From Stercorarius parasiticus (taxonomy: Eukaryota; Chordata; Aves; Charadriiformes; Stercorariidae): a stretch of DNA of 64,000 nucleotides. Position 1 is the stretch's first letter, and the number at the start of each line of letters is the position of its first letter. The DNA lies in assembly GCA_013396915.1 (NCBI GenBank), contig VWZL01002045.1, positions 62,001-126,000 on the forward strand. Reading direction: 5' to 3'. The translations under genes were made by a program, and so were the position numbers. The notes beneath the pieces were generated by a model, which was given only the letters and a program-made list of their open reading frames with translations, was not told where the DNA came from and did not search any database. Shown piece by piece: positions 24,887-39,880 of this stretch.

Positions 24887-27838
24887 CTGCAATGAAAAAA
24901 GACATAGTTAATAAAAAGGAAAGTGATTTCTGAAGGATTAAGCTCTTTCTAAAAACATCTAAATTTGAGCTTATCTTTAGGCAGATAAACCATAATGATA
25001 CTTCGGAGTGAATTCATAGACATTTACATTATCTGGTCAGCTGATTTTTAATAAGTCTTAGTGGTTAACTTATAAAAGGATGTACCTTGTACAACAAAAG
25101 AAATGCAGTATGCATATAAAATGAAGAAAATAGTATAGAATAAAAATAGTGGAAATTCATAGGTGGACACAAAACCAAACAAGCTTGACTTGCACCATGT
25201 TGTTCCCGAGTAAAACTCGACGTGATTTATAAGCAGGAAAGATTAGGGCTATACGACGAAAGAGTTTCTGGGATTTGTACTTTAAAGATTCAGATAAATT
25301 ACAGACATTGTTACTAATACCAGGTGTCTCCTACATTCAGTAACCCCTTATCTTAGAAGCAGTCTAACAAAAAGTATAGTACTCAAGCCCATCTCAGAGG
25401 TTTGTTCTGAATCACTCCCTCTGCAGTTAAATTGACAGGTGGATGCTTTCCAGCCTACTGCCACCCAACCTTCATTAAGAAGGCAAATAAAATCATACTT
25501 GCTCTATTGCAAATGAATAAACTGCATTTCAAAGGCATGTAACTCTGTGAAATAAAATACGGTGGTCTTTAGATAGTACAAAGAATTTCTTTCAATGTTC
25601 AGACCAAAGTTCCTCTTTTTACTCACATTAGTTTTATTGGTAGAAACACAAAAATGGTTTTAAGCTAGATGCTACCACTCCCTCTATTGGAAAGGAATTC
25701 ATTCTACAAGTACCTGTGTTTGTTTGCAAAATGTATTTAGCTTGCACCAGTTCTAAAACAGCAGCAGCACTTGTAATACAGGCAAAGTGCTCTTGTTTTC
25801 ATTTCTCTTTTTGCTTTAAAAGAAGCAGAATAATTGTGGCTTGACCTTCAAGAGAAAAGTCACCTTTGAGTCAAAAAAAGTTTCAGTCTGTTAGGTGAAG
25901 TACTGTAAAGCTATAAGCAATTGGAAACAAGGGCTCTGAACAGAAATGCCATGAGAACTTCAGCTCCAGTGGCAGCTGTCACAGTGTTCAGTTCAGTGTT
26001 GTCTTAACATACAGTTCACTTAGAGAATGCTGATTGTATGCTATGAAATCAATAATATGTGCTTTCATGAAGCAAACATCTTGTAAACAAGTCATTTTGT
26101 AAAACAATCTGTATTGGGATTAGGCATAAACTCAAATCTTTTCTCAAAATGCACAGCAGTACCCCAAGAGCATACTTTTTGGCTTTAAAACATAAATCTC
26201 CAGTCAAACCAGCTTAATTTCAAACAAATTTAAACCACAGGCTAGAATTTTAAAAGCACACGAATATTTAATAACCCCACCAGCTACTGCCATAAGAGTA
26301 ATGCTGAAAAACAGAATAAACTTCCTTGCAATGATCTGAGACTTTCCTAGTAAAACTTGCATTTTTCTAAAGGCAGATCCATACTATGAGATGGTGAGCC
26401 AGTAGCAGTACTGCGGTGGAAACCTCCTCCAACTGTGCTACCCAGTTTGCTCTGCCTGGGTGACACAGTGCTGCCAAAGCTCACTGGTGTATTTTGACTT
26501 TTTTTTTTTTTTTTTCCCGCCTCTCCTCTGTATTTTTGAAACTGCTAACAGGAGGAGCATTCAATGCAAAAGACATTTCAAGCAAACAGTATCTGAATTT
26601 CCAAGTCAAACATATCTGGTTATAAACAGACATTGTTCGTTTACCCAAAGGATACGATTAATTGATGTACCTGCAGTCAAAGGAGGACTCCTTACACAGG
26701 AGCAGAATTCAGAGCATTAACCCTACAGTCCAGCCTGTTAAATTGTAAACCCCTCAGCTACAGTCTGGCTGAAATGCTAATCTTTTAAAGTATTTAACAG
26801 CTGCTTCCAGTTTTGAGGCTGTAAAGTTTGTGCTTCAACCTAAGGATGCTTGATACAGCTGCAATAGTAGAACAGCTACAGCAACTGGTTTAACAAGGAC
26901 AGCCAGCTTCATTCTTAGCAATCCGGAGAGCCCTTTCACCGAACACGCATCCCATTCATGCCCTGCATGCTGTTATCTTTCTTCTATACATTTAAACACT
27001 GTTTGTTGGTGTCTTACGTAGCTGCACTTTGAATGCCCTTTTTCTGGCTAGCTAAGAGCAAACTGGATTATGTATTTTGGAAGCGCACACATCTCATTGC
27101 TCTTATGTTGATCATGTGGGGTTTTTTCATTTTTGTTTTATTCCATACAAACTGATATTTTGCCACTGATCCCTTAGCTTGTGCTTGCTATGACTTTACT
27201 TTGAACTGTTTCTACCTTCTTGAAGAACAGTGGTCTCCTTGACCTTTCCATCTGCAACTTCTCTCCAGACCACTTTCCCCCACCACTTAATCCTTCCCCT
27301 CTTTTAAGCTGTGATATTTTGGATTTAAAACAATCACATTTTCACATATTTGCAACGTGATCAATATTAATCCATTAAGAGATTGCTGCACTACATGTAT
27401 AATTATTTAAAAAGCCTTTTAACTTTATTAATGTAATGAACTATTGTCTCTTCTAAAAGAAAATAACAATGTGGTTGCCAGGTGCTGTTATCAGTTGCAT
27501 ACCTTAGAACCCAGCTTCTATTACGGGCAGAATTGATAGGGAAGTAAAACCTACCACTACAGTGCCAGGAAATGCAGTGTTAACACATCCATGCTTAAAA
27601 ACGGCTCATGCATATAGCTGTCTATAATAGGAACATGACATTTCAATGTTCACCTGTTAAATCACACAAAAACCACTATCATCAAGGGTCAGATACTACA
27701 GTTACCAGTAGGCTGAAACATTCATGCCAACCACAGGGTCAAAAAAGCCCAACAACATTAAAGAGGACATCAAGGCAATCTAGATGGCCATGTGGGCATT
27801 TTTCAGATTTTAAAAGAATGTAAAATCCAGATTTTTTT

Positions 27839-27878
27839 CTTCATGAATGAGTGGAGGACTTCTTCATGAATTGGAGGA
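27839..27878. repeat. Imperfect tandem duplication
   Basis: CTTCATGAATGAGTGGAGGA is followed at once by a CTTCATGAATTGGAGGA copy with a small deletion. Confidence 0.65.
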
Positions 27879-30800
27879 TAAGAAATGCATAGGAGTATAA
27901 ACTAAAGAAAGCTGTATTGTCTCGACCAATATTCCCATTAAATTAAATGTATCCCTCAAAAGGGAAAAGAAATTACAACATCCTTGTCCAGTATACTCTT
28001 TGGCAAACAGATTGCAGTGACATTTCCAGAGATTAGGAAAGCACAGAATTCAGATCTCCCGCAGCCATCCCCATTCCTAATCCCTCAAGTTTTGCCAAAT
28101 AACTCTAACTTCTGAAATAATTTTTGGAATCTCCAAAACTATACTTTTGCAAACATACTATATAATTAAAAAAAAAAACAAAACAATCAGCCATCAGTAG
28201 TCAAGCAAGCTGTGGGAAGACAAGGTTTTAAGAAAAGATTCCCCTTTATGTCCAGACACAGTTAAACTGTGATTAATGCGGATAACAGGATAAGTATCTT
28301 ACGCTGTAGTTCTCACAGCAATGCAGAACACTTTGAGCTTTACGTCCACGTTCAGGAACACAGTTTATGTATACACTTGAACTGCATGTGTCTCTCAAGT
28401 TTATGGCTCCTACTTGAAGCTTCTGTATGATTAGTATAGTAGCCATCATACAGCATATGCCTACTTTCGACTCTCCACTCCGAAACCCAGCATTCGCAGC
28501 TGTAATAATAATAATGAAGTCAGTTGGAATGACCGATCAGATTATAATTTATGTTTTGTTTTTATCTTTTTCCTAATAAACTCGATTAATGTGTTAGGCA
28601 GAATATTTTTTCTTTAAAAATGACATATATAGTCAGCACTTGGTACACATTACATACTGCATATAAAAAAATGTATCATTAATTTTAATACACAGCATTT
28701 TAAGTATTTTGCCTTGTAAAATTCAGACATTTCAGTTTTTAATAACATGTGTTCTTAACATAACACACTGCCTGTTCATTAAAAAACATGTGTGCTATAC
28801 TTTAAAAATTCAGGAAACGTAACTCCTCATGTGATCAGAAAATCTCCCAAATTGCTGGTTTTCAGGGAATGAAGAAAAAGGCCATCCCCAGTACTGGGCA
28901 GAAGTGGGAACAGGAAGGGTTATGAAGTGTGCATCTATATTGTGCCTCACTTCTGTGTTCATATGCCCATGATGACAGCGTAAAGTAACTTTTCTAGTTC
29001 CAAAGTGATTTAACTCAAGGACTGAACATTTCAGTTACCCAGAAAAATAATGGTATTTTATTAAAGGATATGATTGGTCTCAAAGAGAGGAGCGAAGCTT
29101 GTTTTCACTAGAAAAAGTGACCTGAAAACAATCCCTCTTCCAAAACTCCCACTTTTTTTATGTCTGTGATAATGAGACGTGAGCTATTCTGGTTTAAAAG
29201 CAGTAAACAGTAAAAGACAAAGAACTCCATTTTATCAGAAGATAAATTTGACAAAGTCAATCTTATGGCTCTGAAGTTAACTCACTTATCACTTCACAGT
29301 GACTTCACTTGATGAACTTAAGTCAGCACAAACCCAATGCACCAATGATAAATTTACATGTCTCTGAGAAGACAATTTAGAGGGCTGGGCATAACTTATT
29401 TCAAATGGAAAGACGACAAGCCTACTGACTGCTTCAAGCCACGCAGGGAGAATGGCTTGCAGCTCCTGGAAGCTTTATGATATTAACTACTTTGAGATTT
29501 TAATAAATTATAGCAGCTGTTGTTGGTATGATTCATGATCCAGGGAAACTTCCCCTCACTGCAAGATTTCTGGGAAAATAGACAAATTCATTTTATTAAT
29601 GTCTGGATACCGTCAAAATAGAGAGGATGAAAATATGTTTCAGCATAAGGGTGGGGGGAAACAGGAGGTTGGATAGTCATCAGAGAGAGGCCTGAGCTGT
29701 AAAAGTCACATCTCAGCACATGTTTGAGCTTTGAGCTCTCCAAAATTTGACTGGACCGAGAAATGGAATAGAAAGAGCTGAAGTGTGAAATTTGGATCCT
29801 AACTAAAGTTTAGACGTAAGAATGTTCCCCCAGAGGTCAGAGAACTTTATCTGATCTCATTAAGTTCAGAGTATCAGATGCAAAGGAAAAGCACCCACTA
29901 CTTCAGCGTTTATACTCCAACGCCTCTTGCGCTGTGCTTTCCTCTCCCGCTTTGCTTACACATCACCTTCCCACGCACACATAGGCCGAGCCAGCTTTTC
30001 TGCAGACTGGGGCATGTTTGCTGAGGCATCCCTACACCTAGAAGTTAACTCTACACAGACATAACTCCACACGAGAAATAGGATAAGATAGTCTGGACTG
30101 AGCTGCTCCAAACAGGCTGTCTCTGCCCGGTGCCGAGGCAGCTTGCTTGCCACTCAGTGTGGGATAAACTACATTTAATACCCCATCAGAGGGTATTTTG
30201 AACTATTAGATGCGTTCATAAACAACTTACCTTTGTATATTTAATGGAATACATATTTATTGAAACTCAGGCTGTACTTTCATTATATGAAGACAACAGA
30301 TCCCTTCACTTTGCATTCCAGAAAAGGAAAGAAGCCTAGATTTTTCCTTCATGTTTCTTAACGTTAGCTTTCCCAGAGCACATTACATTTCGTGTGGTTT
30401 TAGCTTTTGTAGTGGCCATTTCACCTTCCTTCTTATAGGCTGTGTATCTAACAACCGTTATTTTTTAGCACGGCTATCTTCTGCTCATTGCAAGTTCTTA
30501 AGTAATTATTATTGTACTAACAGAAAAATCTATGTATCAAAGGTTTTGCTTAAAACATTTCACTACTGACAATCTGATAATGAAAACTGGAGATTTCACT
30601 AGTACACGTGGAAAACAAACAGAATGAAAACGAAGGCTTAGTATTATTAGCAGCTGGTAAGACAGACTAAAGAAAACTAAAATCTGATGTCCCTACCTTA
30701 AAAATTGTAGGCCCCTAAAAATTAAAACAGCCCTGACTTGGAGTTGTATACATAAAGTATAAATCTTAGAAGTTTATAAATATATATGTACACACATATA

Positions 30801-31038
30801 CATAAAGATAAAAACACCAGACATGAACATGTGCACACTTCAACTGTAAATGCTTTAAATACCATTATTAAAATATGATATACCAACCATCGCTGACGCT
30901 AGGCACCCAGGAAAGCACAAGAAGATAAAAAAAGGTATTAGGAAAAACATGTTTTAATCTGTATTTTCCACCAATCCCCTAGTAAAATAACAGCACGTAG
31001 CTTTTGCTTTGACCAAAGTCAGAATATTATCCCCCCCC

Positions 31039-31066
31039 NNNNNNNNNNNNNNNNNNNNNNNNNNNN
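31039..31066. other. Assembly gap (28 N) in a poly-C run
   Basis: Eight C precede and three C follow the N run. The true length is unknown. It falls in the last-but-one intron and does not touch an exon. Confidence 0.99.
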
Positions 31067-32873
31067 CCCGTCAGCTTTATACTTCTCAATTGGGTTGCAC
31101 CTGAACAAGTTTTGTGTCTACATAAAGGCCCACTAATTAATTTTCAGTGGAAATATCAGGGTATGCTCAGACTGATATGCTAAGACTCTCTAATTGTGAG
31201 ACTAGTTCATAAAGCATACAAAAAAGCTGGAAAAAACAAAACATGTATGTGAACAGGGTAACGCTTGACCAATGCAGTATTCTTTGCAATAGGACATAGT
31301 AACACCCTAAGGTTTGGCGTTTTTTTATTAGTTGTTTGTCTGCTTTTTCAGGTGAAGAGAGTACAAACAATGACATCCATTTTTTATTTTATGAATTTAA
31401 AAATTTTTGATAAATATTTCTACTGTTCCATTCACTGATGTTTTATGTGGTGATAACACTTTGCAGCTGTATATGTTAACAATATAAAATTTAGTCAAAA
31501 AGTTACCTGTAATAAGAACTCTTACTGTGTGACATTTAGCTATAGTCACAGGATTCTTCCTCGCATCCACAGACACTACAGTATACTTTTTCCTAAAATA
31601 GGCTATACACAATGGAAACATTGATATCTATCAATGTGAGACACTAAAAGATTTGCTTTTTGGGCTAAAGGGCTTGGTAATAACATTACAGCATTCACAA
31701 AACACAAGCGTTTTTAATGCAATTGCAAAGAAACCAATTTTGGCTTTTACTGCTATCGGAAATTATGTGGTCCATAGTACAGGTAAGCAAAAAATCTGAA
31801 TTTCTTACTTCACAGTGAGCAGAGTTTGCCAGTGGCACCATCCTAAACTGACATGGAAAGTGAAATTTCACAATGAAGATGAATGCAAAAATTTTACTCG
31901 GGTAAATTAAACAGTATTTAAATCTTATTTCAGACATTTTGAAAGGTTTCTCCTGCTCTCCAGGCAGAACAGAGGAACTGAAGAAGCCTAAGAGCTAGCT
32001 ACTGGACTTTGTGGGTTCTCAAGATACAAGAGGGCTGGAAGCCCTGGGAACACTTTCTGCTGAGGAGCCAGGATCCTAGAAATTCAAGTTCCCAGTATTT
32101 TCAGCCTTTCATTTTGCTGGCAGGCTGCTGAAAAAAATACAGATAAGCAAACTGGCAAGGAACTAGCAGTTTGGAAAGTCTGACTGGAGAGAGTGATTTA
32201 TTCTAAAACTTGAAAGCTTTCTCTTCGAATTGCTTCAAAATTGGGTCAGTAACTGAACAGATACTATTGAGTGTTTCAGTATCAACAAAGATTTTCTGAT
32301 AAAAACACATCAGTTCAGAATTCTTGAGGCAATTCTCAACAGTTTAACTGTCCCAGTGTGCTTTAGTCAAATACAACTATTTTTAAAGGCAGGAGAAAAT
32401 TACTGTGGCCCCTCAAAAGCATGTACTCTGCCTATGCCAAATCTATGAAAAAACAGATTAATGCCAGTGAGGGAAAGATCAGGGTACAGTGGGATAGTGG
32501 TGACTGCTGGAACTGAAGAGTAACAGCATCAGTGTATCCGTAGGGCTCTCGCCTCAGCTCTTTTTCAGCTTGCTCAGTCCCTTCCCAGGCAGGAGTAGCA
32601 GTATCTATTTTGATTACACTGCTGAGAAATCCTAAATTAGCGCAGGTGTCTGTATTAATACCATGGGCTAACATTTGTAAGGATCTTCAGGAAAATTCAA
32701 ACTCCAACTCAAAGACGATGAGATATATTTACAAAAGGAATAGTGAGAAATAGGCTTTTTTGTATGCATTTGTGTATGCAGTCTGGAATACATTTTCAGA
32801 ATACTGTAAACACGTATTTCAAGAATAGTCATACAGCCGCAGAAAACTGCCTAATTGATAACTCAATAGTTAC

Positions 32874-32968
32874 CTGCATCTCATCTAGTTTGGACTGAAT
32901 GTCTGGAGGGAAATCTCCTGCTCCGCAGCTAAAAGGGTCAAAAGGTTCTGCTCCAAAAAGGTCTCTCT
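32874..32968 (-). CDS. GULP1: GULP1 exon: [11 protein letters not shown] endocytic-motif segment
   Basis: This 95-base exon opens with two bases that complete the split Lys codon, followed by 31 codons beginning [19 protein letters not shown] and ending QSKLDEMQ. The DLF and DPF tripeptides fit the clathrin/AP-2-type interaction motifs known for this family. The SCGAGDF stretch differs from the human NCGAADF, the most variable spot in this exon. The acceptor is CTGTTGTTCCAG and the donor is CAG followed by GTAACT. An alternative AG two bases inside the exon exists but would break the frame. Confidence 0.96.
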
Positions 32969-34643
32969 CTGGAACAACAGAAAAGTGAGTCATCGAGAGA
33001 AAAGGTATGGGCTACCACAATAGGTTTTGAAAACATCACCTTACACCTCCTTACAAGCTGAATAACAGCACCTCCAGATATGCAAGTGATTAACCACAAC
33101 TTTTAACACAAATTTGAAAGCCAGGTCTTTGATAATTACAATTTTCCAATGTTTAATATTCAGATATTTTTCCAAGAACACCATCAACTTCTGTTTAAGC
33201 CTCTACTTAGCTTTCATTAATGCTTGTGACTTCTAGAGGAATGTTAGGGATCTGATGAGAAGTTGTTTAAATTTGAATGGGGCATCTTCTACGAAAGTGC
33301 GCTCTAGAATTGGTGTGTATAGGAGTTTCATAAAAGAGGAGGGAACACCTGGACATCAGTTGTCAAATTTCATCTTAGCATTATGTCAGAAACATATTCT
33401 TGCAAACAAACTAGCCTTCCTGTCCCCTGTCTGCCACTTCTCACCACCAGGTTAAGGATGTCTTTGTAAGGACAAGAAACTACTCTTACTCATGAAAGGT
33501 AAGGCCTTCATTTGATAGAGTTCCTCAATGCACAGCTGGCAGTAACTAAAACTAATTGTCAGGGTTTTTAAATCCTGGATAAGATCAAGTCAAGAAAGAA
33601 AGAATGAAAAAAGCATAGGATCATGAAAGGTCACTTACCCTAAAATTCCGCTAAATCTGGATTCGTAAATTGAATGATTGCAAATTTGCCTTTGTCAATA
33701 CCACACAGTTTCTCACTTTTTCTTAACTGTAGCATGCTTTCTAGTGGTGAAGGAGTTTGTTTGTTTGCTTCTTTTTTGTCTGGACAGGAAAAACCATCTC
33801 TTTTTTTTTTCTTATTAGAACAGCGTAATGCTGGTTCTTCACATCTGACAGCCCAAATACTTTGAGGTTGTGGATTTTTCCCTTCTCAGTAATGGGATTT
33901 TTTTTTTCTCTACATGTAATCATGCCATCTATACAGACTGTCTATCCCACACTGGATTGAAGTAAACCACTAAGAAAATAATTTTGCTAGCCCAACCACA
34001 TTGATTGCAAAATTTACGGAACCAACTTAATACAGTCTTGTCATTGGTGGAAAGAAAATTAAAACCATATCCTATCTCCTAACTTTCATGGCTGTTCAGC
34101 AAGAAACCTGGTAAGCATACTACCTACCTTAAAACAATGTTAGCTTAAGAACGTAAGACTAAAATGGGCCATTAGTATCTTTGAAATGACTAGCTAGTTT
34201 TCTGGTTAACCACAAATTTTTACACTAAACATGCAAGATATGGAAGCTGACAACTGACTACTTGATGGGAAATCCATGGTACAGTGTTAACCTGTCATCT
34301 TACTGATGCTGAAGATTGTGCATATAGCTAAATAAATGTCTTTATTTTGGCCTCCTTGGAGTCAGAACTTTAGACCTGTACTTGTCTAGGCTCTTCAACA
34401 TTTTATTGTGCGTGTCAGTCTCCATGTATTTTGACCTAGTCATTTAGGTGTTATCAGGCTGCACAAGAGGCATTTTAAATAATTAGCTACCACCATTCAT
34501 TCACATAATAAGGGATACAGAAACAAGCAGAAACTTGATTAATAACATATTTCAAAAACTGTGGCTAAACAGCTATAAACTGTCACATGGGACCAGGAGA
34601 TGGCCCAGATTGGAGAGACTTATTCCAAAAGCCCACTCAAGCC

Positions 34644-34669
34644 TAAATAAATAAATAAATAAATAAATT
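34644..34669. repeat. (TAAA)n microsatellite
   Basis: About six tandem TAAA units in a GULP1 intron. Confidence 0.9.
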
Positions 34670-36611
34670 CCACCTGCATGCAAAAAATACTTTAACTAGG
34701 ATAATCTAATATAAAAATTAGGATCTACCTCGTCCCTGCCTCTTTCACAACCAAAATGAGTCTGCTCCAGTGTAACCAGATGCTCTGATGCTCCTACAAA
34801 GTAACCTTTAGATGTGTAGCAGCTTTGAATTTCAATCTAACCTCTACTGGGCAAAATATGATTATGCTTTCATTTTCTTTCTTTCTGTCTTTTTTTTTTT
34901 CCCCCCTTCTCCCCTTTTCTCCATGGGTTCTTTTTACCCTTAAAAGGAACTGATGAGCTGACAGTTTTTTGTATGGTCAGATGGCTGAAAGCAGCCAGTT
35001 TCAACACCAAGCCTTAGCAAACATTCAAGGAATGTATTTAGGAAAAAACAGTAGAGAACACAACCCTTGCATTTCTTAAGTACTGAAATATGACCTACCA
35101 CTATTTTTGAAAGCAAGTATTTTGTACAGTATTACGGATATTTTCTCATTCATGCCTTATTACTGGGCTTTTAATAATGACAGCATTCTGAGCTCATTAG
35201 CAGGAAAATGGCAGAAGCTTTAGCTCCTTTAGTGTCAGGTGCCTTCAGGTGAAGGATTACTCCATTTCTATTGTTATTCAAGGCAGACTTTAAAATTAAC
35301 CAGAGTGTAACTTATCTAAGTGACAGAGCTTAATAAACCCTGTACAGAACCAAATTTAGAATACAGAAGTATCTCCTAGACGAGTTTCTATGAAAAATTA
35401 TTCTTTTTCGAACTATCTCTATTATAACTTGCTAACCATTTTAGTAAACCAGCTGAAAAAGTCCATAGTACAACTGTTTTTCTGCATTTAAAATCTGTGT
35501 GTCGTATGAGAGATTGCACTGCTAAGAGTCAGGGAGGGATAAAGTTCTATGAAATATTTTCAATAGCATCATCAGTATTTCTCTTTTGAACGGAAGCTGA
35601 AGAACATGTGGAAACTGGATGAATACTAAAATTGAGTCTCTGCAGAGCTGCGCTATTGCATGGGATCTCCATAAGCTTATCTGCTAGTGTTCACTCCACT
35701 GTTCACAGGGGCCTGCCTTTGAGCAGAGATGGGATAAATGAGTAATTTTTTATTTCAGGTTACAGTATTTGCATGAAGATTAACTATAACAAGAATATCT
35801 TGCCTGGCACACTCCCCAAAATAATTGTAGCAGAGTCAGGTATTTCTTTCTCCAATACAAAGCAACCAGTAAATCTTTGAAAACGATCCTTTCAAACAGC
35901 ACTTATAATTTCCTTTCCCTTTCCCCTTTTCTGGATGGAAATAAATTCACAGGTTGGGAAATAGACCAACAAATTCAAAACCATGAAATGATGTTTTACA
36001 TCCACAACTCAAACCACAGAAACACATGAACGCATAATAAATTCTTGTTTCTGTGACCTATCTGACATTCAGGACAAGAAAGACGGAATTCTGGCGAGTA
36101 GCAACCTGCATTCTGTAATAAACTCAAACGTAGCAATTACCAATCAAAACTACAAATATTTAGCTTTTCTGCTGCATTTTGCATCCCAATCTTCTTTACC
36201 TTAGCTCTCATCCAGGCAGAGAGTTATGCTGCTATATGTTTTCCCCAGATGTCCTAGAGCAGCTGTGATGACAAATAAAAATTAATCACAATGAAGACAA
36301 GCACCCAAGAAAATATTTGGAATCAGCTGAGTTAGTGAAGTCCAGGAAGACTTTCCCTTAGCTGCAGGCTACTCATTTTTTTCTTTTGGAACTATTACAG
36401 CATAAAAAATGGTTCCACCGTTATTCTGACAACAGACTCTTAAATCTCTGGAAAGACAGCATCCTGCAGCAGACTTCTACATCTGCCAGTTGTGACCTCT
36501 GATTGTTCAAGATGCATTTGAGCGAAATAAATGTTGAACAATTTGATAGAGAGCGTTCCTCTCCAGTTCTTTTCTGACATACGACAACAATGCTGTGCCA
36601 GCAAGAAACTT

Positions 36612-36668
36612 ATAAATTAATTCCTCCTTTAAATAATTAAAATTAATAAATTAATTCCTTCCTTTAAA
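36612..36668. repeat. Imperfect tandem duplication, AT-rich
   Basis: AAATTAATTCCTCCTTTAAA and AAATTAATTCCTTCCTTTAA occur about 28 bases apart, separated by AT-rich sequence. Confidence 0.6.
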
Positions 36669-38654
36669 ATAACTCAAAGTTTGCAATCCCTCACTCCATA
36701 AGGAAGCAGCAGCATGATGTTTAACATAGCATTTTTGGTTGCACTAACTATGCGTTGGTCAATTGTTCAATTAAGCTATTATTATACTGGGCTGCAATAT
36801 TTATCTTTAGCCTGCAAGCTGGTTATTGCAAACTTAAAAGAGGTATTAGCAACATTTTCAGTATAAATACAATTCTAGAACGGGCTTTTGTTCTTGAAAA
36901 AAAAACACTTCTTTGCAATTATTACCTAAAGAGACACCACCTATTTGTCCTATCTGCAACTTTCTGTCCCCAAATCATGCAATTTTCTCCTTCAAAATAG
37001 GTAAAATCGATCTATTTGCTATCACTGATATACCTAGTAGTGACCAGACATTTACTGAGAAGCCGTATCGGTATAATGCTGAATAACAATTCAAAATTTC
37101 AAGGAACTGCTCCCTTTTATAAAGCTTAAATGCTTTGGACATAATCGCCTTTCTGAGAAAAGGTCTGTTGCACTCTTCCAGTATTAGAATGCCGGATTTC
37201 TTGGACTACATACTGCAAGCTAGTCAAAGCAAAAGATATAATTTATAACCCCACCCATATTTTCTGGGGAAACTACCCAAAGTAGAGCTTACAAGCGGAA
37301 TTCTAACTCTAGGCATTTCTCTTTATGAAAAGCTCAATTGCCATCCTGGTGCCAATTATCAACTATGAAGCTCTTGGTCTTGGAGGAAACCAAAGTGCTT
37401 GGTATTGTTACTGGTGTCCTGCAAATAGGACCTGGTTTTCCTGTGCAGTGTTATTCTTGGGTGATTTGTCAAACTGGCTGGTTGATGAGTAAGATGAAAT
37501 TTGGCTTTGAAAAGCTCATTTTGCTTGAGCGGAAAAAGTGTCATCCCTAGGTAATAGGCAGATTAACCTCACTTAGACGAACCGAGCAACTAAGGTTGAC
37601 ACTAGCAACTAGGTTATGCATCCATATCTTTCTTCTTGTTTACTACTGAATGTGATAAAGGTGACAGTTATAAATATGAGAAAATCCAAGAAAATCACCC
37701 TGTAATTTCATCAAAAGTGATGGGAAAAAATGCTTAAGTGCCGTGACAAAGTAGAGGTAAGAACATGAAAAGATGGTCAGAAGACCTCAGAAAATGGGAG
37801 ACACTAAACTTCAGCTCCTCTCTGTCACCAGCTATCTGACTTGTATTGGAGAAAGAAATGCCAGCTTGCTTGTACTGGCAGCAATAACACCATATAAAAC
37901 AACGTATTATTGTACATTATTACAGTAATGTAACATTACACAGCTTGAATAAGATTCTTATGGGAGCTGAACTTTCTCATCTAAGACAGTAAGTCCTTGT
38001 TTGATTATAAAATATTCCTCTTCTGTTTCAAATTTCATTTCTGAAATATGTCAAAGGGTGTCAATAGCTGATGAATGCAACAATTTTCAACACATACTAT
38101 GACATAGACTGAAAGAGCAAGGATCAAAAGCATGAAGACTACGATGTACTTCTGTGATCTCTCTCTGAAGCACGGCACACTGAGGAGCACAGAGGATTAA
38201 CAGACAGTGACTGCCACGTCTCTGAACTACATCATCTTATTTTAATGCAAATGAATGAAATGCAGAAGAAACAGCTATTTAAAACAGTATATATCCCTGA
38301 ACAAGCAACTTACTTATAGTATTTTTTTGTATTATAAAACCCACTGATTAAACAATTACAAAACCTACATGGTTGGAATTCTCAAGACCACTCAGCATTG
38401 AGCGCTGACTCCCACATGATTTCTAGCCACAATTTCAATGGAACCGAGGTAGGACAACACGTGAAAAAAAAAAAAATCTCACCCTGCAATTCAATACCAG
38501 TTGTTATTTTTGAAGGCGGATCTGCACTTTGAGATTGATTTTATGGCATTGTCTTTAGTTTCAGAGGAACAAATTTGAAAGCGCTAAAGGAGTTCTTGGA
38601 GGGAGTGTCCTTGAATTACTTTTGTTCTTCTTTACAAAGCCATAAAAATTCTCT

Positions 38655-38765
38655 TAATAGAAAAGTTCTATTCTAATATTCTATTTGAATATTTTAATAT
38701 TATTTTAAGTTATTTAATAATATTTAATAATTAATATTAATTTAAAAATAGTTTTTAATTTTGTT
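38655..38765. repeat. AT-rich low-complexity tract
   Basis: About 110 bases almost wholly of A and T, built of TTTAATAATA-like words, inside a GULP1 intron. Confidence 0.75.
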
Positions 38766-39880
38766 AATATACCCTTTGAAAAACCCATAGAAATTAATCT
38801 AAATTAACTTAAAATTTTCTCTTAAAAAAAGAACTTTTTTTTTAATTGAATCAATAGCCTTGACATCCACTTTCTCATTAGAGGGTAACAGTCTTTCTGA
38901 GTAATGAAAATGAAAGGTGCGTAGGATACGGTATTGGGGCATACACCCACTGACTTACGTTTCACAATGCATTTTTATAATTGTGCACATCTCATTCACA
39001 CCTGAAAATTCTACATACTAGCAGCATTCCCCAAAACAGGCAGAAACTCTTCAAATGTGCTCTTACGTGGTGGCAGGCAGTAACATTAATGCTCCTTACC
39101 CAGACTAAAGTAGGCATCAGCAATAGAAGATACTACACGCAGACTGCTATTTCTACAACCGTTATCACCGTTTCTGCATGCTCCGCTCTCCTCTCCCCCA
39201 AGGCATTTCCAAGGCTTTTAAAAATACTTTGTGGACTCCTAAAAGATTTCCAGTGAAGCCAAGAACCTTACCCTAGCTGCTTTCAAGCCTTTAGAAAATA
39301 AAATTGCTACTGTTAATCATCTTTTGAAGATCTTTTAGGAGTGGTCCACAGTTCTGGAGAGGCTCATCAACTATAACTGAAAAACTAAGCTGTAGATGAT
39401 ATGAAAAGTAGCATTAAAATCAGTATTCCAAGTCAGTCTACATCTTGAGGGACTTCTTCAGCTCTCCCTTCTGCATCATCATCACCATACTTACTCCACC
39501 TGTTGTCTTCCCCAGAAACGTAGACTTTAGATGCTACAACTGTGGCTTGTCAAGTAAAGAACTAAGAGGAAGTAAAAGTAATTCTTGAAGTAAGCACAAA
39601 AGAGATACTGTAAAAGAAAAGCCAAGTTAAAATTCCCCACCAAACTCCTTCAAACTGTTTATATAATAGCTTCAGCAAGTAAATAAATTTGTTTATAATA
39701 TAACTTGGCAGCAACCTCAATGACTTTGGGAAGATGGTATAAAAATGAAATGGCATTATCGAATGTGATTTACAAAAACTGTATTTGGCTTTTCATGCAA
39801 AACGTATGTAAATCTTTAAAGATGCTTCATTTAAAAAAATATAATGTAAGCAAAATTAGGTCAGTTCTTACAAAACTTAC

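Larger units (their letters stand above)
24887..32873 (-). other. GULP1: GULP1 last intron (about 8 kb)
   Basis: AT-rich intron with GTAACT donor and TTCATTGCAG acceptor. I see a T-homopolymer near 26500, a small tandem duplication at 27839 and the N gap at 31039, but no transposon or coding segment. Confidence 0.9.
32969..39880 (-). other. GULP1: GULP1 intron (about 6.9 kb) between the Pro/Ser and DPF exons
   Basis: It interrupts a Lys codon. It holds a TAAA microsatellite, a small AT-rich duplication and an AT-only tract. Nothing coding is supported. Confidence 0.9.
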
